A DNA stretch of 63,558 nucleotides. It comes from a bacterium (GTDB lineage Bacteria; Zhuqueibacterota; QNDG01; JAGLOF01). Where the stretch lies: the NCBI GenBank assembly GCA_016934955.1, contig JAFGRY010000034.1:1-63558 (forward strand), given 5' to 3'. The position numbers were made by a program, and so were the translations under genes. How positions within the stretch are numbered: position 1 is the stretch's first letter; the number at the start of each line of letters is the position of its first letter. Below the pieces are notes generated by a model that had not been told where the DNA came from, ran no database searches, and saw nothing but the letters and a program-made list of their open reading frames with translations. Below are positions 1 through 9,956 of the stretch, one piece after another.

Positions 1-84
1 TTTAGGTGCACTAGAATATAACAATTTTTGAGGTAAGTTGGGCCATATTTTTTATTTTTTATACCTTTAACCGGACACTAGTGA
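1..84. repeat. Left copy of an 84-bp terminal inverted repeat, probable insertion-sequence end
   Basis: Positions 1-84 are the exact reverse complement of 63474-63557. Read outward from the window, both ends run CTAG then TGTCCGGTTAAAGG and on into AT-rich DNA. The unique flanks diverge just inside, at 85 on this side. The repeat contains the last few codons of the surface-protein gene on the minus strand, which therefore ends in repeat-encoded residues (SVRLKV). A 4-bp CTAG edge next to a conserved TGTCCGG end is typical of an insertion sequence with a short target duplication. No transposase is in the window, so the family is not assigned. The 77-78 bp lying outside the CTAG could also reflect an assembly that stopped at a repeat. 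Confidence 0.75.
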
Positions 85-3007
85 TAAAAAACACTGAATC
101 ACTTTGGTCTACGGGTGTACCATCGAGGTCACTGACTTTAACCAGGCATTCAGTTGAAGGTGTACCAGGAACAGTCCAGGTATAGGTACCATCATCTGGT
201 GTACTAGCCGCTTCTTCCGTCCAAGTAATTCCATTATCAATAGAATACTCGATCTTTACATCTCCACTTGTTCCTGATGAGTTCCATGCTATCTCATAAG
301 AAGTTCCAACCTCAAGTGTCTCGCCGCCATTCGGCGAGACAATATTCAACTCATCCACAGCGAGATTTTTAATACATCGGACAGAAAAACCATAGGGTTT
401 ATCCACTGTAGTCCGATATATATCCGCCCTATCATAAGCGAGACGACGTCGCCATGCATACCGATCATCACTGGCTTCTGTTGCAGTCCAAAAATGAGCA
501 TAAATACTCAAATCCATAAACGAACCATTTGAATAGTTCCTGCCTCCAGCAGGCAACGCCGTGAACTGACTTTCATTTGTAGCTCCTTCATTCGGCGAGT
601 TCCAAAACAGTTCACTATTGTCTTTAAGTTTGCCTCCTTCATCCGTACCTCTATAGCCATCATCATCTGCTGCGGCAGAGCTCATACCTAATGTAACTTC
701 TAATTCCATCCACTCAGCATCTGTGGGCACATGCCAGCCATCAGGTGCTAATCCCCGATCATCATTGACAGCAAACCAGTTGTACAAAAGACCATAGGTT
801 TCACTATTGGCAGCTGTATTTCCATATATACAAGTAGCGCCATCGGTCACACCCGGCCAAACAGCATCAGTTTCAACATTGGGTATGTTATCACCATTCA
901 AATATTTATCAGCTTTCAGGTTTTCAGCCATCCATATTTGATTACCGATACGGACCCAATTGTAACACGTAGCATCACGGCTATCCAGAAACACACCTAA
1001 GTCTCCATCAAAACTGTCGCTGTAGATTGAAAAGGCCATATCACTTTGATCGATAGGAGCTCCAGTCACATCACTGATTTTCACAAGACATTCAGTCGTT
1101 GGAGTATTGGGGACAGTCCAGTCATAAGTGCCTAAATCAGGTGTACTGGCAACTATTTCGCTCCATGTTGCAGCATTATCTATTGAGTATTCGATTTTTA
1201 CATTGCCGCTTGCACTGCTGGTTGTCCAGGAAATCGTTTGAGTCGACCCAACAATCCATGTTTCTTCACCGTTCGGCACTGCAACAGATAATTCAGGCCT
1301 CTCTGAAGCCAAAGCCTCAATTTCCGGCAAAGTGAGCGCGTAGTTATATACTCTCGCATCAGAAAGCAACCCACCGAATCCAAAATAATTATATGTATAA
1401 TCTCCATTATCTGAGCCGATTACCAGCGGGTATGTATCAGTGATTGAGTTACCGGCAAAAAATCCTTCCAACACTCCATCAACATATAGTGAATGCTCAG
1501 CATTATCGTTAACGAGAACGGCATGATGCCATTGATTCGGTTCAAATGTAGAGCTGGATGTAATATTTGGGTTAAAGCCTGCCTCAGTTATAGCCTTCAC
1601 TTCCAGAGTGCTGTCAAGTCTATTGAAATAGACGAAAAAATTTCCTTCATTATCGTATTCTTTATGATTTGAGAATAAAGTTCCTCCGGAATCCGGTCTA
1701 GTCATGAACCAAATAGCAACAGAGCTGACAGCAAATCCGCTTGTTAAGGGCGTTGCAATATAACTAACAGCCGGATAAACATGACGCACACCATCGAGAC
1801 ATGTCCCTCTAAATGAATCGAAACTATAGGTGATACCCGGCGATTCTGTCCCATTATTACCATTTCCGCTCACGTCGAGGGCATTGCCGTCCAGTGAATA
1901 ATGGGCGATCAAGCCCGGATTGGAAGAAATATCGATCAGTTCAGTCTTTTCTTCGGATTGTTCATTTTCAACATCGTCAATGGATGTGACCGAATAATAA
2001 AGTATCTCACCAGACCTGGCTGACCATCCGCCTGTGGGTTCTGGTATTGCGAATGACCAAGTGTCCCCGCTACCCTGTGTCATATTTGCGGGAGTGGTAT
2101 AAGTGTCTGTACCAATTTTATAAGCAAATTGAGGAATATTGAGGGAAATTCCTGTTAAATTATCAGCGATATCGAGAGTGACAGTCACTGCTCCGACGGT
2201 CTGATTATCGATATCTGCAGGATTTAATCCCCAATTCGAAAAGACAGGAGGTGTATTATCTATAATAAAGGATCCTGATCCCGTGAACCACTCTCCCCAT
2301 ACATCGCCGTCATATGCGGCAGCTCTGATCCAGACTGTTGCCTCGTTCAGCCCTGATGTCCAGGTATATTCTGTTCCTGGAGTATCATCCTCACCTACAA
2401 CCGTCCATCCTGTTGATCCATCCAGTGAATATTCATACTTTATTTTTTCTACACTGTCACCTGGATCAGCATCACTGCTGACAGCTGTAAGAGAGATTGT
2501 ATCTTTAAATTGTCCGCTTACCGGAGATATATCCGTGACAACGGGAGGCGTATTTGGTGTAATGTAAGTTAATCCTACAGCTGCCTGCCCAAGGCCGGTA
2601 AAAGCGACAGGATCTATCGGATCCCCTGTCTGAGTATCATAGAACTGTGCTGCGGCAGTGACTTCAACACCTTCACTCTGATCCCATAATTTGAAAATAA
2701 TCGTATTCCCTTCAGTAAATCCATTGCCACTTTCATCGTCTTTACCAGCGTTGATCTGCAGAGGGGCCTGAAATGTTAGTGTTCCGCCGATGGTTCCAAC
2801 ACCCACACAAAGACTGCCGTCGAAAACACCTATCTCATCGCCACTGACGAGATCAACAGCATCAATGGTTGCTGCGACAACAAATATATTCATCGGCTGA
2901 TAGGGATTATTGGTATATACAGGTATGAAATGCTGGGAATAAGCATTGATGCTCATCAGTAAAAGAACTGAGAGTATTAATCGCTGAATTCTCTTCGATG
3001 TCTTCAT
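59..3007 (-). CDS. Mosaic secreted protein with LamG and FISUMP domains, C-terminus replaced by a repeat
   Basis: A secreted or surface protein of about 982 residues. The start at 3007 has AAGGAG six bases upstream and begins a signal peptide ending near AYSQ; an in-frame start 13 codons earlier is less likely. In order: an N-terminal module (about 19-120) with NPYQPMNIFV and GDEIGVFDG; Ig-like modules (156-359); a LamG/concanavalin-like domain (362-569); a Kre9-like beta domain (572-659); a FISUMP domain (669-879) with the IWMAENLK signature; and a second Kre9-like domain (886-972). The last residues come from the terminal repeat, so the natural C-terminus, probably a sorting tail, is missing. 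Several modules are close relatives of those in the protease gene just upstream, 51 bp away on the same strand, so the two probably form an operon. Binding target unknown. Confidence 0.8.
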   Translation of the reverse strand: MKTSKRIQRLILSVLLLMSINAYSQHFIPVYTNNPYQPMNIFVVAATIDAVDLVSGDEIGVFDGSLCVGVGTIGGTLTFQAPLQINAGKDDESGNGFTEGNTIIFKLWDQSEGVEVTAAAQFYDTQTGDPIDPVAFTGLGQAAVGLTYITPNTPPVVTDISPVSGQFKDTISLTAVSSDADPGDSVEKIKYEYSLDGSTGWTVVGEDDTPGTEYTWTSGLNEATVWIRAAAYDGDVWGEWFTGSGSFIIDNTPPVFSNWGLNPADIDNQTVGAVTVTLDIADNLTGISLNIPQFAYKIGTDTYTTPANMTQGSGDTWSFAIPEPTGGWSARSGEILYYSVTSIDDVENEQSEEKTELIDISSNPGLIAHYSLDGNALDVSGNGNNGTESPGITYSFDSFRGTCLDGVRHVYPAVSYIATPLTSGFAVSSVAIWFMTRPDSGGTLFSNHKEYDNEGNFFVYFNRLDSTLEVKAITEAGFNPNITSSSTFEPNQWHHAVLVNDNAEHSLYVDGVLEGFFAGNSITDTYPLVIGSDNGDYTYNYFGFGGLLSDARVYNYALTLPEIEALASERPELSVAVPNGEETWIVGSTQTISWTTSSASGNVKIEYSIDNAATWSEIVASTPDLGTYDWTVPNTPTTECLVKISDVTGAPIDQSDMAFSIYSDSFDGDLGVFLDSRDATCYNWVRIGNQIWMAENLKADKYLNGDNIPNVETDAVWPGVTDGATCIYGNTAANSETYGLLYNWFAVNDDRGLAPDGWHVPTDAEWMELEVTLGMSSAAADDDGYRGTDEGGKLKDNSELFWNSPNEGATNESQFTALPAGGRNYSNGSFMDLSIYAHFWTATEASDDRYAWRRRLAYDRADIYRTTVDKPYGFSVRCIKNLAVDELNIVSPNGGETLEVGTSYEIAWNSSGTSGDVKIEYSIDNGITWTEEAASTPDDGTYTWTVPGTPSTECLVKVSDLDGTPVDQSDSVFFITSVRLKV

Positions 3008-3058
3008 GTTTATCTCCTTAAAACCATTCATCAAAAGTAATGTCATATTTGGCGCTCT

Positions 3059-6000
3059 TTACTGGATGAACATCATTTTCTTCACTTCTTTAAATGTATC
3101 CGTTTTAAGACTGTAAAAATAGATACCAGACTGCACCTTATCACCTCGTTCATTCCTGCCGAACCATTGCACCGTATATGTGCCCTGTTCTTCAAAACCG
3201 TTTTTCAAGATCTTGATAATTTGACCTGACGCATTAAAAATCTTCAACGTTACATGTGCACTTTCGGTCAACGTATAGGAAATATTGGTTTCAGGATTGA
3301 AAGGATTGGGGTAATTTTGAGAGAGGTGGATTATTTCTGGCTGCATGTCCTGAGTATCTTCTTCAGAAATGTGCATCTCGACGACTGCTGTTCCAAGGGC
3401 CTCAAAATTAGTTGGTGGCTTGACCTGACCTGTTACATGATCCAAGAAATGTACTCCTTCAGGTGACGCCGTAAACTCCTTCCCCCGATTCTGTTTCCAG
3501 AGTTTGAATGTCATGCTGTTGCTGCTTATGAACCCTGTCCCTGAGCCGTCATCTGACGCAGCACGAATCTCTAAAGGTTTACATCTAGATATCTCCGAGA
3601 TTACAACGGCGACACCTACACACCTGTCACCGTCAAATACAGCGATTTCGTCACCGGGTTCGGCCTCCTTCTCATTGAATCGACAGGATGTGACAAAGAC
3701 ACTCATTGGCCGATATGGGTTACTGCTATATGCCTGATAATGCTCCGGCTGCTCCTTGGGCATCATATGATTGTCTGCAAGATCTGCGGCCAAAGATCCG
3801 CTGCCCTCTGAGATTGTGAGAGCGCAGCCGCCATTTACTTTGACGTAGTAACCTTCGCCCGGTGTAAAACTACCAATGCTGTTCTGCCAGGTGCCGAACA
3901 GGTTGATGATTGTGTTACCGCTTTCATCAATAACCTTGACCAGCTGGCCGCTGTCGATCAGCGGCTGCACGGCTGCAAGTGCATCCTGGCTATTCTGGGC
4001 CGGGTAACTCGTTATGTTCCATCCTGCAGTCAGAGGTATACCAATCGGCAAAGCGATATCAGTACCGGATACTTCTAAATCTGCATTTGCATTGACTTTT
4101 ATATAATACCCTTCTGTTGGTGTCCAGTCACCGATGGTATTGGTCCAGCTGCCGAAGAGCTGGTAGATCGTATTGCCCTGTTCATCGATTACTTTGTCGA
4201 GCTGGGCTAAAATCGGATCAAGAATTACCTGGAGGTCCTGATCACCGTCCGGTGTCACATTTAATGAGAACATATTCCAGCCGGTGGTGAAGGGCATAAT
4301 TTGAGATCCGGAAGACTCAATCGTGAATACTGCCGAACTTTGACCGGAAGGTGAGCCATCTGTATCGGTAACTCGAACAAGACATTGATCTGAAGGAGTA
4401 TTTGGTATAGTCCAATTATATGATCCATCATCCGGTGTGCTCAGTTCCAAAACTGCCCATCCCAAACCATTATCATTAGAATATTCAATAGTACAATTTC
4501 CGCTTGTTCCATTTGATGTCCATTGAATTTCTTGAACGCTGCCAACGAGATAATTCTCACCGCCATTAGGAGCAACGAGTGTTATCGATTCAATCCCAGT
4601 AACTTCAATTGTGTCAGTGCGCTCCTCAACTTTGGCATTCCCTGTATTATCCTCACAATAAATTCTATAGTACAGTATTTCACTGGAACGACTGGACCAC
4701 CCTTCCGTGGGCTCAGCAAGAACGTATTGCCAAGTATTATCGCCTCCACTTGACATACCGTTATATTGGCCATAATTATCAGCACCAATTTTATATGCAA
4801 TCTGGGGATTGCTCGGTGCTAGCCCACTTAGATTGTCTGTAATTCCAAGACTAATGGTCACATTACCTGTTGTTTGTGAATTTATATCTGCAGGGCTTTG
4901 CAGCCAATTTGTGAATTCAGGCGGTTGATTATCAATCATAAAAGAACTTTGGCCACTAAACCAATCACCCCATATTTGCCCGTCATATGCAGAGGCTCTT
5001 ACCCATACACTTCCATTATTAATGGTATTTGACCATATATATCCATCTTCAGGTGTATTATCCGTTCCTATATCTATCCATCCGCTTGACCCATCGACGG
5101 AATATTGATACCGCTCGGCTGTAACTTCATCGCCTTGATCAGCATCATTACTGGTAGCACTTAGTAATAATGGTGATTTATACTGACCGGATATTGGTAA
5201 AACTGAATTTACTACCGGTGCTGTGTTCGAGGTCGTAATATTGTAGGTATACTCGCCGGATACAGTTTTATTACCAGGAACATCGAGGGCTTCAACCTTA
5301 TATTTTACAATACTTACAGATTGTGCCGGAATAGTATCACACCAGATATTATCGGAATCATGAGTCATACTGCCGGGCAGCCAGGTATTGCCACCGTCTT
5401 TAGAATAAAAAAGTGTTGCCGTACTAATACCGGACTGGTCAGTGAGTTCTGCCTCGACTCTTACAGATTCAAGATTCGTAGGAATCTCAGGCGTGTGAGC
5501 TATATTTGCGATTGTAGGATTATCAAATAAAATCCCTGATGTACCATCTGCCAAATGAGTGGAATTTGAATTGACATCCTCCGCATAAAAATCAAAAAAC
5601 CAAGTGCCTTCAGGTATACCCTGTGTGTCTAAAGTATTACCAAAAACATTATCATTTGCACCACCATCGCCATGTGCTCCATCATCATACAGCGGAATTG
5701 AAGAGATAACAGCCTGGCCTGATTTATGAATATCTGTCCGAACTGAGTTTGCGTCTAGAGTATTATTACCTCCAAAGACATCAATTATTTCTGCAGTTAT
5801 TAATAATCCATTTCCGATTTGGCACGGTGAAGGGCTGCATTGAGGGTTGGAAATCAATGGTCCTTGAGTGTCCGATAACTTCTCAATAGTTACATTTGCC
5901 GTTGCTTGATGGTTATTACCGTCTGTTGCTGTTACAACAATTGTATTGGACGACTGATTTAAATTAACAGATTGCTCATAATAATCCTGGGCATCAACCG

Positions 6001-9000
6001 AAATAGCAATCGGAGATTGGCTGTTAACTTGTACAGTAAGGTTCGAAAGACCTATATTATCTGAAGCATAGCCACCTATTGTTATGACATCCGTTGAGAC
6101 TTGCTGGCCGTCTGTATGCGATGTTATAGTAACTGTCGGCGGGAGATTATCGAATGGGGCACAAAGCAGAACATTACCACCACTAGCCACAGCCAGCATT
6201 GTACCTTCAGGATTCCATGTTAAAGCCTCACACATGCTGAAAGATGCTTTTGTAATTAGCTGACCATTGCTCGGGTCCCAGATATGAACACCATCATCAC
6301 CAGCGCTGGCAACCATCGAAGCGTCCGGAGACCATTTCACATCATTCACATTACCGGTATGCTGCGTATAAGAAACTTCGGCACCAGCATTCAAATTTGT
6401 TGGATTCGCAATATGAATATCCCGATCATTGGTAACACCGATTGCGATTTTTTGACTGTTGTAGGACCAGTCAAGCGATGTTACAGATGTCCCGTCGTCA
6501 AGACCGAAGTCATTTTGTGAGACTAGTGAATGAGAAGAGGCATAATGGACTTTTACATTACCATCTCTGTCACTGAGTGCCACATATGTTCCGTTTGGTG
6601 ACCAGTCTACGCCCATACAGTACTGTGTAAACTGAGGGAATTGATATGATTGGTAACCGTTAGAACTTGAATGAATACGACAATATTCATCACTGTTGCC
6701 TGAAACAAAACTTCCACCATCAGGGGAGATATCAACATCATAAAAACGGCTGGCTCCGGGCATATCATATGCCCATGTTACACCTCCGTCAGACGTAATA
6801 CGGGCAAGGTCACCATTACCGTACCCGGCGATCAGGTAGCTACTGGTATTGTCAAAATCCAATGAATAGCCGTAATAAGAAATGCCTGTCACGGTTGTAA
6901 TTGTACTCCAGTTACTTGTATTCCAGAGACGAACCGCACCATCTCCGGAGATGGCCGCAACTCTATTCCCATTTGCTGACCAATCAACATCGTTAACTGT
7001 ATTTTGAAAACTCAATGTTTTGTAACTCGTAAAAGTCTGGGATTGAGATTCACCTACACTTAAATATACACTAGTCGATCTTGATACTCCTTCGCTAACC
7101 CCTGATACGATATAAGTATTACTGTTTTGAATCCATAAATCCGCTTCTGCCCAACCAGCAGTACCATTATTATTAGTATATATGGTTATTGAGGATGAAC
7201 TGGTATGACTAGGCGCATCGGACAATGAAAAATAACCCCCTGTAGAAGATAAATCCACATTTGCCATTTGTACCCAACCACCGTCTGGATATTGAAGTTT
7301 CACCGTAACATGGTAAACTGAATAGATACCATCATTACGAAGATGTTCAAATAACATCGCCATCGTCCAACCCTCACCACCAGTCACCTGCAAAGTGGCA
7401 TTATCAGATAATCCTCCGGAAGTCGTCGCAGATAGAACAGCGGTACCGGATGATGATGGTCTGAATGTTACAGATGCTGTACCATTCGAGCCTGTCACAG
7501 CTTGAGTAGAACTGAAGATACCAGGGAAACCGTTAGAACTGAAAGAGACTGTTTCACCTTGTACAGGACTCCCTGACTGATTTGTCACAGTTGCGGTAGC
7601 TGTCGTAGTTGTAGAACCATCTTCAGGGATACTGGATGGCTGAAGGTCTAATGAGATGAGAGAGCTTGATGAAGTGACATTAAAACTGAAAACATTTGGT
7701 GATTCCGGGAGTCTGAGAGTGATATCGCCTTGTCTAGCTTCATAATAGTATGTATAAGTGCCTTCACTAAAAGTCAATACATCATCATTGGTAAATGTTG
7801 AACCATCTGTAAAATCAAGATCTTGTGTTGTCATGGACCAATTCGTATTGGTTTCAATAATACAGACCTGAAATACATCAGGAGCGTCATTATTTATATC
7901 TTGGTAATCTATCGAGAAAGTGAATTCAGTATCTGTGTCACCTGCGGGAGGGGACAAACTAGGTGAATATAGTTGCGGGGGGGTGTCTGGAGTTGACAAA
8001 TTAACTCGACCATGACCATATACATAAGGAGAATAACTTACTAGACCACTATTCTCTGCTGAATTGATAAGTCTGGTCCTAATTTGTGAGGCTGTTTCGT
8101 TTGGATATTTTGATTTCAATAATCCGAGGGCACCCGCTATATGTGGCGCTGCTGCAGAAGTACCACTGAAGCCAGAGCTGTAACTATAATTTTGGACATC
8201 ATCTGGGCCAGAAATTATTGGTTGACTTCTCCCATCATTTGTCGGGCCTTGTGAGCTATACGACTGTTGAGGCCCATTCTCCCAACTATAATACCCAATC
8301 GCAGCAACTGAAATCGATGAATTTGCATCGGCAGGAATTACTAAACTACTGTTTGGTATATTATGCTCAAGTGTTTGGGATGACTTAGCATATATTTCGA
8401 ATTCCCTTGAAGGGACCAAGGTACTGACTCTTTTTAATGCCAGATAATATGTGCCCGGGTTAAGTTCTACATCGATATTCTCAACTGGATTGTATTTATC
8501 TGCTGATTTGGTCACTTCGTTCATATTATTATCAAATAAGTATAAATCATAGTCGATTATAGTAGGCCAAGTAGAATTCCAACAAAATGTTATGTCCACT
8601 TCAGGTTGACCATCGCCATCAGCATCTGGATCGAATTGCGACACATTAATTTCCAACAATTCATTATTTGCTGTGAATTCATGCCATGTATTATTATTCG
8701 TGTCTGTAAAGGTACCCTCACAATGTCTTTGGCCATAATTCCCAGCGGCATTGACCCATAATATATTATTGTTAGAAGCATTATCAACTATATTACATAC
8801 TTGCCCAGTACCATCAAAAAATCCTCTATTGTCAAACGAAACCCAATTGGAAACAGAATAGTTAATAATATCAATATCTCTATTAATGCAATCAGTCACT
8901 GCTTGTTCTAATTCATCTACTGTATCAACCTTATACAAAAATAATTTTGCATCGGGCGCCATGTCATGCACGATTTCTGCTACACCTGTTCCATGTCGCG

Positions 9001-9643
9001 AGCGATCCTCAAAACCAGAACCAGTGTAATCCGTAGTTACTGCTGCAGCAGGGAGTTCTCCAGCACTGACAGCAGCAGTGAAACCGATAAAACCTAAATC
9101 AATTACGGCAATATCCACTCCTGATCCTGTATATCCATCAAGATGAAAATCACTAGCGCCAGTTTTTGACACACCTTGTGATGTAATAATTTGTTCATCA
9201 GCTCGTGATGGGAATCCGATTGATCCGATATTGCTGACAGAGGTAATATCTTGCAGTTTATCCAATGGACAAATCAATCTAACGAATCTTTTTGACGTAT
9301 ATTTTACTCTACAACCTAATCTAATAAAATCTTCTATATTTATTATATCTGTTGACATATCAACAGGGGGGCAAATTAATATATCTAATGAGTCATTAAT
9401 AACAAATTTTCTGTTTTTTAAACCAATTGAATCCAAATCGATATTATTAGCTCTCGCTATACGGCTTAAAACATAATCTAACTTTCGGACTTGCATTTTT
9501 ACCATGTTTGGATCATTTAAAGTTATACTTCTTAAATTTCCTTTCTGCAAGATTGTTTCCTGAGAAAAAACGGCGCTTATTGCCATTATTAGAATTACCG
9601 AAATAACCTTGCAATGTCGAAATATCCCTGATTTTGTACCCAT
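3059..9643 (-). CDS. Giant surface subtilisin-like protease with WD40 repeats and type IX sorting tail
   Basis: A 2194-residue exported protein. The start at 9643 has GGAG six bases upstream and opens a signal peptide (VISVILIMAISAVFSQ). A peptidase S8 domain spans about 165-530, with Asp near 181 (AVIDLG), His near 215 (RHGTG) and Ser near 494 (GTSAAAPHIAG), so the triad looks intact. Next are an invasin-like Ig domain (655-750), WD40-type repeats (about 868-1158, with VRLWN and VHIWD ends), several Ig-like modules, a Kre9-like domain (1684-1774), two GWN...GYYVKVN repeats (1784-1938), a module shared with the downstream gene (1968-2054), and a type IX secretion sorting domain over the last 90 residues (NYPNPFNP near 2108). 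It should be exported by a type IX system and anchored at or released from the surface. Composition is more AT-rich than the genes beyond 11 kb. A sigma-54 promoter lies upstream at 9836-9851. Confidence 0.88.
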   Translation of the reverse strand: MGTKSGIFRHCKVISVILIMAISAVFSQETILQKGNLRSITLNDPNMVKMQVRKLDYVLSRIARANNIDLDSIGLKNRKFVINDSLDILICPPVDMSTDIINIEDFIRLGCRVKYTSKRFVRLICPLDKLQDITSVSNIGSIGFPSRADEQIITSQGVSKTGASDFHLDGYTGSGVDIAVIDLGFIGFTAAVSAGELPAAAVTTDYTGSGFEDRSRHGTGVAEIVHDMAPDAKLFLYKVDTVDELEQAVTDCINRDIDIINYSVSNWVSFDNRGFFDGTGQVCNIVDNASNNNILWVNAAGNYGQRHCEGTFTDTNNNTWHEFTANNELLEINVSQFDPDADGDGQPEVDITFCWNSTWPTIIDYDLYLFDNNMNEVTKSADKYNPVENIDVELNPGTYYLALKRVSTLVPSREFEIYAKSSQTLEHNIPNSSLVIPADANSSISVAAIGYYSWENGPQQSYSSQGPTNDGRSQPIISGPDDVQNYSYSSGFSGTSAAAPHIAGALGLLKSKYPNETASQIRTRLINSAENSGLVSYSPYVYGHGRVNLSTPDTPPQLYSPSLSPPAGDTDTEFTFSIDYQDINNDAPDVFQVCIIETNTNWSMTTQDLDFTDGSTFTNDDVLTFSEGTYTYYYEARQGDITLRLPESPNVFSFNVTSSSSLISLDLQPSSIPEDGSTTTTATATVTNQSGSPVQGETVSFSSNGFPGIFSSTQAVTGSNGTASVTFRPSSSGTAVLSATTSGGLSDNATLQVTGGEGWTMAMLFEHLRNDGIYSVYHVTVKLQYPDGGWVQMANVDLSSTGGYFSLSDAPSHTSSSSITIYTNNNGTAGWAEADLWIQNSNTYIVSGVSEGVSRSTSVYLSVGESQSQTFTSYKTLSFQNTVNDVDWSANGNRVAAISGDGAVRLWNTSNWSTITTVTGISYYGYSLDFDNTSSYLIAGYGNGDLARITSDGGVTWAYDMPGASRFYDVDISPDGGSFVSGNSDEYCRIHSSSNGYQSYQFPQFTQYCMGVDWSPNGTYVALSDRDGNVKVHYASSHSLVSQNDFGLDDGTSVTSLDWSYNSQKIAIGVTNDRDIHIANPTNLNAGAEVSYTQHTGNVNDVKWSPDASMVASAGDDGVHIWDPSNGQLITKASFSMCEALTWNPEGTMLAVASGGNVLLCAPFDNLPPTVTITSHTDGQQVSTDVITIGGYASDNIGLSNLTVQVNSQSPIAISVDAQDYYEQSVNLNQSSNTIVVTATDGNNHQATANVTIEKLSDTQGPLISNPQCSPSPCQIGNGLLITAEIIDVFGGNNTLDANSVRTDIHKSGQAVISSIPLYDDGAHGDGGANDNVFGNTLDTQGIPEGTWFFDFYAEDVNSNSTHLADGTSGILFDNPTIANIAHTPEIPTNLESVRVEAELTDQSGISTATLFYSKDGGNTWLPGSMTHDSDNIWCDTIPAQSVSIVKYKVEALDVPGNKTVSGEYTYNITTSNTAPVVNSVLPISGQYKSPLLLSATSNDADQGDEVTAERYQYSVDGSSGWIDIGTDNTPEDGYIWSNTINNGSVWVRASAYDGQIWGDWFSGQSSFMIDNQPPEFTNWLQSPADINSQTTGNVTISLGITDNLSGLAPSNPQIAYKIGADNYGQYNGMSSGGDNTWQYVLAEPTEGWSSRSSEILYYRIYCEDNTGNAKVEERTDTIEVTGIESITLVAPNGGENYLVGSVQEIQWTSNGTSGNCTIEYSNDNGLGWAVLELSTPDDGSYNWTIPNTPSDQCLVRVTDTDGSPSGQSSAVFTIESSGSQIMPFTTGWNMFSLNVTPDGDQDLQVILDPILAQLDKVIDEQGNTIYQLFGSWTNTIGDWTPTEGYYIKVNANADLEVSGTDIALPIGIPLTAGWNITSYPAQNSQDALAAVQPLIDSGQLVKVIDESGNTIINLFGTWQNSIGSFTPGEGYYVKVNGGCALTISEGSGSLAADLADNHMMPKEQPEHYQAYSSNPYRPMSVFVTSCRFNEKEAEPGDEIAVFDGDRCVGVAVVISEISRCKPLEIRAASDDGSGTGFISSNSMTFKLWKQNRGKEFTASPEGVHFLDHVTGQVKPPTNFEALGTAVVEMHISEEDTQDMQPEIIHLSQNYPNPFNPETNISYTLTESAHVTLKIFNASGQIIKILKNGFEEQGTYTVQWFGRNERGDKVQSGIYFYSLKTDTFKEVKKMMFIQ

Positions 9644-9680
9644 GCTTTACTCCAGTGCTTTATAATTTTTAATAGCTACA

Positions 9681-9712
9681 ATTGGTATCTATTCATGATA
9701 AAACATACCAAT
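9681..9712. promoter_or_regulatory. Inverted repeat in the protease leader region
   Basis: ATTGGTAT at 9681-9688 and ATACCAAT at 9705-9712 are perfect 8-bp arms separated by 16 bp. They lie between the predicted sigma-54 start site and the protease start codon. It could be an operator or an RNA stem in the 5' leader. A second small dyad, GCACA-N6-TGTGC, sits at 9724-9739. Function unknown. Confidence 0.4.
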
Positions 9713-9835
9713 TCACTTGTGTTGCACATTATTTTGTGCCATCTTTTTATATGCAAGTAATTATTATATATCTGTGGTAATTAAAGTAAAATTGTGTAAT
9801 AATAAAATTATTACAAAGCTTGAAGTATGCTACTA

Positions 9836-9851
9836 GGCAAACCGTATGCCA
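9836..9851 (-). promoter_or_regulatory. Candidate sigma-54 promoter for the surface-protease genes
   Basis: Read on the minus strand the site is CTGGCATACGGTTTGCC (including base 9852). The sigma-54 consensus is YTGGCACRNNNNTTGCW, so 15 of 17 positions fit, with the invariant GG (9849-9850) and GC (9837-9838) at the required 10-bp spacing. Transcription would start near 9825, giving a leader of about 180 nt before the protease start at 9643. Sigma-54 promoters need an NtrC-type activator; one is encoded at 11050-12411 and enhancer-like dyads lie at 9922-9956. rpoN itself is not in the window. Confidence 0.6.
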
Positions 9852-9921
9852 GCATAAGCGAGATGAATATAAACAGTGGCTTAACAAAATTGAAGTAATG
9901 CTTAAAGGATGGGAAATGCCC

Positions 9922-9956
9922 TTTTTTCAGGACACTGCTGTCCTAAAAAAAGGACA
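9922..9956. promoter_or_regulatory. Enhancer-like array of TGTCC/GGACA half-sites
   Basis: Three alternating half-sites are visible: AGGACA (9929-9934), TGTCCT (9939-9944) and AGGACA (9951-9956). The first pair is flanked by T6 and A7 tracts, making a 30-bp near-palindrome; the second pair has the form GTCC-N8-GGAC. The array is centred about 110-120 bp upstream of the predicted sigma-54 start site, the usual distance for an NtrC-type enhancer. It overlaps the stop codon of the regulator remnant. The A-tract follows rather than precedes a U-run on the transcribed strand, so it is a poor intrinsic terminator. Binding by the neighbouring regulator is inferred. Confidence 0.5.

Noticed and set aside
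9735..9753. TGGCAC followed by TGCA on the minus strand as a sigma-54 promoter
   Set aside because: The distance between GG and GC is 13 bp instead of 10, so it cannot be a functional sigma-54 site.
9922..9951. The T6/A7-flanked palindrome as an intrinsic terminator of the regulator remnant
   Set aside because: On the minus strand the T-run comes before the stem and A-run after it, so there is no U-tract where termination needs one.
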